Positions 58,039 through 64,000 of a stretch of 64,000 nt of DNA are shown one piece after another. This DNA comes from Stenotrophomonas maltophilia (lineage in GTDB: Bacteria; Pseudomonadota; Gammaproteobacteria; Xanthomonadales; Xanthomonadaceae). Position 1 is the stretch's first letter; each line of letters starts with the position of its first letter. Under the pieces are notes generated by a model. That model was not told the DNA's origin, made no database searches, and was given only the letters and a program-made list of their open reading frames with translations. The stretch is from the NCBI RefSeq assembly GCF_039555535.1, contig NZ_CP154630.1, positions 447,001-511,000 of the forward strand, read 5' to 3'. The position numbers and the translations under genes were made by a program.

Positions 58039-58815
58039 ATGTCCCGTCGCCCCTTCCTGCTCGCGCTGTTGTTGCTGCCCAGCCTGTGGCCCGGGCTGGC
58101 CGCCGCACGCACCGTCTACCGCTGCGTGCAGGGCAACACCGTGAGCCTGGCCACTGCCCCGGAACCCGGCTCACGTTGCACCCCGAAGGAAATCGACGAC
58201 AACGCCATCCAGGCCCCGAACCTGTGGGGCAACATGGGTGTGTTCAGTGGTGTGCTGTACGAGCGCGAGCAGGATGGCGTGCTGGTCTATTCCACCCGCA
58301 ACCTGCCTGGTTCGCGGGTGTTCCTGAAGTTCACCGTGGCCACGCCGCCGGGAGAGCCTGCCCACGAGGGCCTTGGCAAGGTCGGCAAACCGCAGCTGGC
58401 CCAGCATGCCAAGCAGTTCAAGGCCGCCGCCAAGGCTACCGGCGTGGATGACGCCTGGTTGCGCGCGATTGCCCATGCCGAAAGCAACTTCGATGCGCTG
58501 GCGGTCTCGAGCAAAGGTGCGCAGGGCGTGATGCAGCTGATGCCCGAGACCGCGCAGGAATTCGGTGTGCGCGATCCGTTCTCGCCGCAGCAGTCGATCG
58601 AGGGGGGCGCGCGCTACATGCGCGCGCTGCTGCGCCGCTACAACGGTGACAGGCCGCTGGCGGCAGCGGCCTACAACGCGGGCATCGGTGCGGTCACCCG
58701 CTACAAGGGCGTGCCGCCGTATGCCGAAACCCTGGCCTATGTGGACAAGGTGATGGCGCTGTACGCACGCTACCGCGAAGCGATGGGCATCCGCACCGAG
58801 GTGCCCGCGCGCTAG
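58039..58815 (+). CDS. lytic transglycosylase (SLT, family 1)
   Basis: A 258-residue exported protein (signal peptide ending LAAA). Residues about 120-240 form the SLT domain: the catalytic Glu148 in AIAHAESNFDALAVS, GAQGVMQLMPETA, and AAAAYNAGIGAV. It cleaves the glycan strand of peptidoglycan in the periplasm to form 1,6-anhydro ends. The N-terminal 100 residues are an unrecognised domain with two Cys. Not part of a secretion cluster here. Confidence 0.9.
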   Translation: MSRRPFLLALLLLPSLWPGLAAARTVYRCVQGNTVSLATAPEPGSRCTPKEIDDNAIQAPNLWGNMGVFSGVLYEREQDGVLVYSTRNLPGSRVFLKFTVATPPGEPAHEGLGKVGKPQLAQHAKQFKAAAKATGVDDAWLRAIAHAESNFDALAVSSKGAQGVMQLMPETAQEFGVRDPFSPQQSIEGGARYMRALLRRYNGDRPLAAAAYNAGIGAVTRYKGVPPYAETLAYVDKVMALYARYREAMGIRTEVPAR

Positions 58816-58838
58816 GCCAGTGGCGCTGTACGCGTGGT

Positions 58839-58897
58839 GTAGAGCCGAGCCCATGCTCGGCTGCAATTGGCGCAGCCGAGCATGGGCTCGGCTCTAC
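58839..58897. repeat. SMAG repeat dimer
   Basis: GTAGAGCCGAGCCC...GGGCTCGGCTCTAC with a short centre, between the convergent SLT and TPR genes. Confidence 0.88.
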
Positions 58898-58908
58898 ACA
58901 AAAGCCGC

Positions 58909-60429
58909 TCAGCGCGAGGTCGAGGTACTGACCAGTTCGTAGCGCTCGATCCGGCCGACGCGTGCAACTTCGGCCTGCACGTCGGCGCGTTGCTTGAGCG
59001 CACGCCAGGCCGCATCGATCTTCACGTCGCCCGGCAATGACGGATAGGTGCGCATGTCCTGCAGGCTGGCCAGCGTCTCGCCACGGTCGGTGGGGGAGCG
59101 CAGCTGTTCGATCAGCACCGCTGCTGCGCCGTCCAGGTTGTCTTCGTCCAGCAGCATCTCGCGATGGAACAGGCGCGCGTCGTCGCGCTGGGCGAGGATC
59201 ACCGAGCGTGCGGCTTCCATTGCCTGGGCATCGCCGCGTTCGCGGGCGGCAGCGAACTGCACCAGGGCTTGTGCGGCTTTGCCGTAGGCGCCGAGACCGG
59301 GGAGGTCCTTCACGGCCTGCGCTGCATCCTGCATACGTCCCAGCGAAGTGAACACGAAGCCGACATTCAGCCGGTGCTCGATGTCGTCCGGGCCGAGTGC
59401 GCCGATGCGGGCCGCCTGTTGCGCCGCCGCCAGGGCATCGTCGGTGCGGCCCAACCGGCGCAACGCGGTGAACCGGCTGTTGAGCAGCCACGCCACCCAC
59501 TCGGCTTCCTCCGCCGACGGCGATTCACCTTCGGCGGCCGCACGGGCCATGCCGTCGGTCAGTGCCAGCACTTCTTCATTGCGGTCCAGCATCAGCAGCG
59601 TGACGCTGAACTGGGCCATGCGCGCGTCCAGCTTGCGATCAAGCAGGCCGGACACCCGCAGGTCGTCCAGGTGCTTCTGCGCGACCTGTACCGGGTCGAA
59701 GCGCGGATCGGCACGGTCGACATAGCGGTCGAAGCGCTTGTCGCTGCGCAGCTGGATGATCTCGGCCGGGCTGTCGATGCGGGCCAGCGTGGCCGGGATC
59801 GCATCGCCGCGGCCGTTCTCGGCCTGCAGCGTGGCCAGCGCCAGCCACAGTCCGGCCGGCTCCAAGCCACCGCTCTTCCAGCCGTTGTCGAACAGCGCCT
59901 GCAGCAGGTCCATGCGCTGTCGTGGCTGATCGTGCAGGCGATACTGCAGGTAGCCGATCGTCTGGTGATCGAGTGGCACGGGCCCGTCGGCATGTTTCAG
60001 CGCCTGCACCAGATAGCGGGTGGCCGCCGCAGGCTGGTTCTCGGACAGCTCCACCGACATCACGGTGAGCAGGATCTGCGTATCGTCGGGCAACGCTTCC
60101 ATCGCCCGCTGCAGATAACGGCGGGCCTGGGCCGGCTTCTTCTGCACCAGTGCGGTCCAGCCGGCCACCTGCGAGGCGCGGCCCCGTCGCTCGGCGTCGA
60201 AGTCGTCCAGCAGCGGATCCTCCATCAGCTGTTCCATGGCAATCAGCGCGCCCAGCGTGTTGCCGCTGCGCGACTGCTGGATCGCCTCATCCCAGCGCGT
60301 GGCGTAGGCCATGTGTACCGCGTCGCTGGTAACCGACGGCTTCTGGGGTGCCACCGTGATCGAGGCGGACACGGGCGTGCTGGCCAGCGTGGCGATCAGC
60401 AGGGCGGCGAGGGGGAGCGTGCGGGGCAT
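58909..60429 (-). CDS. exported TPR-like helical repeat protein
   Basis: A 506-residue exported protein (signal peptide ending PVSAS) made of helix pairs with TPR spacing: PAQARRYLQRAMEALPDDTQ, then QPAAATRYLVQALKHADG, then IEHRLNVGFVFTSLGRMQDA. Helical-repeat scaffold of unknown partner. The start at 60429 is preceded by GGAGATCCTCC. Convergent with the SLT gene across a SMAG repeat. Confidence 0.75.
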   Translation of the reverse strand: MPRTLPLAALLIATLASTPVSASITVAPQKPSVTSDAVHMAYATRWDEAIQQSRSGNTLGALIAMEQLMEDPLLDDFDAERRGRASQVAGWTALVQKKPAQARRYLQRAMEALPDDTQILLTVMSVELSENQPAAATRYLVQALKHADGPVPLDHQTIGYLQYRLHDQPRQRMDLLQALFDNGWKSGGLEPAGLWLALATLQAENGRGDAIPATLARIDSPAEIIQLRSDKRFDRYVDRADPRFDPVQVAQKHLDDLRVSGLLDRKLDARMAQFSVTLLMLDRNEEVLALTDGMARAAAEGESPSAEEAEWVAWLLNSRFTALRRLGRTDDALAAAQQAARIGALGPDDIEHRLNVGFVFTSLGRMQDAAQAVKDLPGLGAYGKAAQALVQFAAARERGDAQAMEAARSVILAQRDDARLFHREMLLDEDNLDGAAAVLIEQLRSPTDRGETLASLQDMRTYPSLPGDVKIDAAWRALKQRADVQAEVARVGRIERYELVSTSTSR

Positions 60430-60593
60430 GGAGGATCTCCATCCGTGGGAACCGCATTGAACCTGCTGTGGCCGGCGAGAACAAGCGCGATGGATGGAAC
60501 TCTGGCGTTTGACCGCACGATTGGCCATGGCGATTCGTGCGTTCAGCGTCTATTGTCGGTGCCTCTTCAGACAGCAGCAGGCAGCGCAGCACG

Positions 60594-62681
60594 ATGGCAC
60601 GGTGGCAATGGATGGCGGCAGGCGTAGCGTTGGCGACGGTAGTGGCATTGGCCGCAACCTGGTGGGAGACACCGCTGCATACGCTGGCTGAACCGGCGAG
60701 TCCGGTTCCAACGCCGTTGGCGTGGACCGCGCAGATCGAACCGCTGGCCGGCGATGGCCACCCGGGCGACCGCGATGGCGCGTCCGCGCAGGCACGCTTT
60801 GCCGATCCGTACGCGTTGCTGCGCAGTGCCGATGGCAGCATCTACTTCACCGATGCCGGTGACAACAACCGGATCCGCCGCCGCCTGCCCGATGGCCGCG
60901 TCGAAACCGTAGCGGGGCAGGGCGAGGGACGCGTTGATGGCCCGGCGTTGCAGGCCAGCTTCAATACACCTTCGGGCATCGCGGCCGATGCGCAGGGCAA
61001 CCTGTACGTGGCCGACACCGGCAACCATGCGATCCGCCGCATCGGCACCGATGGCCAGGTCAGCACGCTGGCCGGTGGTGAACAGGGCTATGCCGATGGA
61101 GTGGCCGCGCAGGCACGCTTCGATGCACCGATGGGCATCGCGGTGGACGCGCAGGGCCAGGTCTACGTGGCCGATACCTACAACGACCGTATCCGGGTGA
61201 TCGGTACCGACGGCACGGTGCGCACCCTGGCCGGTGGCGAGCGCCCGGGAATGGCCGATGGCACCGGCGCCGCTGCGCGCTTCGATACGCCGGTGGCGTT
61301 GGCCTTCGATGCGCAGGGCGCGCTGCTGGTGGCCGACCTGTTCAACAATGCGGTGCGCCGCGTCGGTGCCGATGGCACGGTCAGCACCGTGGTGGGTGGT
61401 GGTGGCGTGATCAACGGGCCGCTGTCGTTGGCCACCACCCACGATGGCGTGCTGTACGTGGGCGACATGGATGGCCGCATCGTGCAGGTGACGCCGCAGG
61501 GCCATCAGATCGCGCTGGTCGGCAACGGTCGACTGCCACGCCTGGCCCGCCCCAGTGGGCTGGCGATGGACGCCGACGGCAGCGTGCTGGTGGCCGACGC
61601 GACGGCCTATCGCCTGCACCGCCTGCGCCCGCTACCGGTGGGGGAACTGCCGGCGCCGGCGCCGGCGCTGGTCGGCCCGGCCGCCGATGCCGCGCTGCCC
61701 GATACCGGCGGACGCTGGCCGCTGGCGCCGCAGCAGGGCTGGCACGAAGTGGTCGGCACGCTCGGCGAAGTGCGCGGAAACTTCAAGGGCGAGAGTCGCC
61801 ATCACCTGCACGGGGGCTTCGACGTGCGCGGTGATGTGGGCCAGACCGTGCTGGCGATCGCCGATGGCAAGATCAGCAGCCCGATGGCGGCCTGGAGTCT
61901 GGGTGAACAGGCCGAGGGCCTGGCGGTGGACCGCCTCAAGTACATCCACATGCGGGTGGGCCGCACCCCACGCAATGAACCGTTCGATGCGCGCTGGCAG
62001 GCGCTGTACGACGAACAGGGCAGGCTGGAGCGGATGCGCGTGCGGCGTGGTATGCGCATCCACGTCGGTGACCGCCTGGGCAGCATCAACAACCAGGCGC
62101 ACGTGCACCTGGCCGTCGGCACCGGAGGTTTCGAGACCAATGCCGTGGCACTGGGCTTCCACAACTACGCCGACCACTTCGCACCGCGCATCACCGATGT
62201 GGCGCTGCTGGACGACAACGACCAGCCAATGGCCGCAGGCAGCGAAGGCGTGGTGATGGTGGCGCGCCAGGGACGCGGTGTGCAGATCGTGGTGGAGGCC
62301 TGGGACCAGGTCGACAACAACCTGTCGCGCCGCCGCCTGGGCATGTACCAGGTGGGCTACCAGATCCTGGATGCCAGTGGCCGGGCGCTGCAGGGCTACG
62401 AACAGCCACGCTGGAACATCGTGTTCAACCGCATGCCGCCGCAGAAGGAAGCGGTGCGGGTGGCCTATGCCCCCGACAGCGGCATCACCGTGCACGGCAG
62501 TGCGGTGACCCGTTTCCGTTACCTGGCCACCAACACCGTGCGTGACGGCCTGATGGAAACCGGGCGCTGGCAGCCGGCGGCGCTGCCGCCGGGCGAGTAC
62601 ATCGTGCGCGCCAGCGTGCGCGACTACAGCGGCAACGAAGGCGTAGGCCCGCGCGAGATCAGGGTACGGCTGCTGCCATAG
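60594..62681 (+). CDS. NHL-propeller plus LytM (M23) fusion, membrane-anchored
   Basis: A 695-residue protein with an N-terminal membrane anchor (AAGVALATVVALAATWW). Residues about 45-350 are NHL blades (NTPSGIAADAQGNLYVADTG, DAPMGIAVDAQGQVYVADTY, ARPSGLAMDADGSVLVADAT). Residues about 385-520 form a LytM-like domain whose zinc site looks complete: HGGFD (HxxxD, about 406-410) and HVH (about 503-505). A C-terminal beta domain follows. Peptidoglycan endopeptidase activity in the periplasm is likely; the propeller would bind cell-wall or protein partners. The stop overlaps the convergent YCII gene by 23 bases. Confidence 0.8.
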   Translation: MARWQWMAAGVALATVVALAATWWETPLHTLAEPASPVPTPLAWTAQIEPLAGDGHPGDRDGASAQARFADPYALLRSADGSIYFTDAGDNNRIRRRLPDGRVETVAGQGEGRVDGPALQASFNTPSGIAADAQGNLYVADTGNHAIRRIGTDGQVSTLAGGEQGYADGVAAQARFDAPMGIAVDAQGQVYVADTYNDRIRVIGTDGTVRTLAGGERPGMADGTGAAARFDTPVALAFDAQGALLVADLFNNAVRRVGADGTVSTVVGGGGVINGPLSLATTHDGVLYVGDMDGRIVQVTPQGHQIALVGNGRLPRLARPSGLAMDADGSVLVADATAYRLHRLRPLPVGELPAPAPALVGPAADAALPDTGGRWPLAPQQGWHEVVGTLGEVRGNFKGESRHHLHGGFDVRGDVGQTVLAIADGKISSPMAAWSLGEQAEGLAVDRLKYIHMRVGRTPRNEPFDARWQALYDEQGRLERMRVRRGMRIHVGDRLGSINNQAHVHLAVGTGGFETNAVALGFHNYADHFAPRITDVALLDDNDQPMAAGSEGVVMVARQGRGVQIVVEAWDQVDNNLSRRRLGMYQVGYQILDASGRALQGYEQPRWNIVFNRMPPQKEAVRVAYAPDSGITVHGSAVTRFRYLATNTVRDGLMETGRWQPAALPPGEYIVRASVRDYSGNEGVGPREIRVRLLP

Positions 62682-63066
62682 CGGCAGCCGGGGCGCCGCA
62701 GCGTTCGCGCTCGGCGTCCATGTCTTCCAGCGGCCGCACTTCGATGCTGCCGAAGCGTGCCCATGGGAAGTCGCGGGCGATGCGCATGGCTTCGTCGCGG
62801 TCGCGGGCGACGATCAGGTTGAAGCCTGCCAGCAGTTCGCGGGTTTCGGCGAACGGGCCATCCAGTACACGGCTGTGGCCATCGCGCACGCGCAGGGTCT
62901 GTGCGGTATCGACCGGCTGCAGTTTCTGCGCTACCAGCAGCGTGCCCTCGGCCTGCAGCTTGTCGGCGTGCGCCAGGCAGTCGCGCATCAGCGCGTTGAA
63001 TTCTTCGGTGGGCAGGGCCTGCAGCAGGGCAGGCTCGATATAGATCAGAAGCAGGTACTGCTGCAT
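62659..63066 (-). CDS. YCII/DGPF-domain protein
   Basis: A 135-residue protein: QQYLLLIYIEPALLQAL, then VLDGPFAETRELLAGFNLI with the DGPF signature, and a C-terminal ferredoxin-like half (DEAMRIARDFPWARFGSIEV). Family members are small cytosolic proteins often next to ECF sigma-factor genes. Start at 63066. It is convergent with the LytM fusion. Confidence 0.88.
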   Translation of the reverse strand: MQQYLLLIYIEPALLQALPTEEFNALMRDCLAHADKLQAEGTLLVAQKLQPVDTAQTLRVRDGHSRVLDGPFAETRELLAGFNLIVARDRDEAMRIARDFPWARFGSIEVRPLEDMDAERERCGAPAAAMAAAVP

Positions 63067-63149
63067 GGCACGGTCCTGGCGGGGGCGGGGTGCCCATGAT
63101 GGCGCAGGTCTGCGCGTGGGCATGTTGCAGCGCGGGAGGCGCGCCTTCG

Positions 63150-63760
63150 GCGGGGATCGGCGAACGGCGGAGCCCCTCCGTGGTGGGGTTGGGTTGGTCG
63201 CTGAAAGCTGGGTTTCTGGTGATTGGCCGGGTGGGTAGGCGGGTCGGGGGACGCCGTAAACCCGTCCTTGGGGGCTTGGCCGCGGCTTGCTCGTGTGCGC
63301 TGTCCTGCGCACACGGCAAGACCGGGGTTGGGCATCGTGCCCAACCCGCCCGAGGCATGCCTCGGGCCCATGCCGGGGACACCCCCGCCCCGCCTACCCA
63401 CCCGGCCTTGGACAGATCTCTGCGGCTGACCCACCACGGGAAATCACAAGCAAGAGCAAAAGCGGGTCGCTTCGCTCACAAAGCCGAGGCCGCCAGCCAT
63501 CCGCCGTTGCTGTTGCTTTTGCCTCTGCCTTTTTTCTTGATCTTCCCGTGGTGCGTGCCGGAGGCAGGAAACTGTCCAAGGTCGGGTGGGGAGGCAGGGC
63601 AGGGGCGTGAGCCGCATGGATGCGGCGACCGAGCTTACATGGACGTACTTGCAGCGTCCCCTGCCCTGCCTCCCCACCCGGCCAAACCCATGAACCCGGG
63701 CTTTCAGCGACCAACCCACCCCACCACGGAGGGGCTCCGCCGTTCGCCGACCTCCGCCGA
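63150..63760. repeat. inverted pair of a long intergenic repeat
   Basis: CGGCGAACGGCGGAGCCCC near 63158 recurs inverted as GGGGCTCCGCCGTTCGCCG near 63735, with neighbouring GGTTGGTCGCTGAAAGC also inverted. The interval carries a GTAAACCCGTCC segment also present (inverted) at 54.4 kb. About 590 bases, no gene. Confidence 0.7.
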
Positions 63761-63872
63761 AGGCGCGCTTTCCACGGAAGAAATAATTTTTAGAGGACGT
63801 GTCGATTTCCAGCCCCCTGGTTCGTTGTACCCAGTGAAGGGCACGCACCACGCGTCCCCACGGGAGACTGCA

Positions 63873-64000
63873 ATGAAAGTAATGGTGATCGTGAAGGCCA
63901 ACGCCGACTCCGAAGCCGGCCGCATGCCCAGCGAACAGGAACTGTCCGAAATGGGCGCCTTCAACGAACAACTCGTGGCCGCCGGCATCATGCTGGCCGG
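63873..64000 (+). CDS. YCII-family protein (truncated by window end)
   Basis: The first 42 or so codons read MKVMVIVKANADSEAGRMPS, then M-G-A-F-N-E-Q-L-V-A-A-G-I-M-L-A-G, the opening of the YCII/PhnB-like family often encoded beside an ECF sigma factor. Ribosome site GGGAGACTGCA. The rest lies outside the window. Confidence 0.8.
   Translation, partial: MKVMVIVKANADSEAGRMPSEQELSEMGAFNEQLVAAGIMLA

Noticed and set aside
1..64000. tRNA or rRNA genes
   Set aside because: I saw no cloverleaf or ribosomal RNA signature on either strand, though I could not run a model search.

Overview
The window is high-GC gammaproteobacterial DNA that most resembles Stenotrophomonas (Xanthomonadaceae). The evidence is the many palindromic repeats ending in GTAG (SMAG-type elements), Xanthomonadales-type type IV secretion effectors carrying the XVIPCD recruitment domain, and the general codon use and gene content. 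The species assignment is inference.

Layout. 0-9.3 kb is ordinary chromosome: a queuosine-precursor transporter homologue, paired secreted proteins, a DUF2145 protein, an ELM1-like protein, a RutE-like nitroreductase, a YceI lipoprotein, and a PadR regulator upstream of a siderophore-interacting reductase. 9.8-12.5 kb is aceE (pyruvate dehydrogenase E1) with a clear terminator. 12.6-24.3 kb is an accessory island between and around two dead IS3-family remnants. It holds several orphan genes (one with a HEPN-like motif, one with a PD-(D/E)XK-like motif, two small membrane-anchored proteins), a modification-dependent-restriction-like HNH protein, and a compact cassette at 18.1-22.2 kb. The cassette encodes a small protein with a Gly/Ser-rich N-terminus, a PfkB-nucleoside deoxyribosyltransferase fusion, a QueC-like enzyme, a SagB/McbC-type nitroreductase, a convergent OGG-type DNA glycosylase and an HTH regulator. 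I do not recognise this combination as a named system. It recalls the QueC-like and OGG-like accessory genes of type IV CBASS, but has no CD-NTase and no TGT. It is the best candidate here for an undescribed system.

24.4-38.8 kb is an interbacterial-killing region. After a structured-RNA leader resembling phage P4/P1 immunity RNAs and two small genes come five tandem Imm11-like immunity genes and a large effector with an AHH nuclease head and a C-terminal XVIPCD domain. Two lipoprotein-immunity/effector pairs follow, whose effectors have a permuted papain-like head and an XVIPCD tail, and then a gene encoding only an XVIPCD domain. The type IV secretion machine itself is not in the window.

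38.9-64 kb is ordinary chromosome again: an alpha/beta hydrolase, a polysaccharide deacetylase, a methyltransferase, a DmeF/DmeR-like metal efflux pair, a Zur-box-controlled ZigA-type GTPase facing a MerC-like membrane protein, an ABC-F protein, a LysR/serine-hydrolase/MFS cluster, a CSS-EAL phosphodiesterase, CycA, a lytic transglycosylase, a TPR protein, an NHL-LytM fusion and two YCII/DGPF proteins. SMAG repeats are frequent here and at the left end. They repeatedly supply the stop codon of a neighbouring gene, and I saw none between about 7.9 and 40.6 kb.
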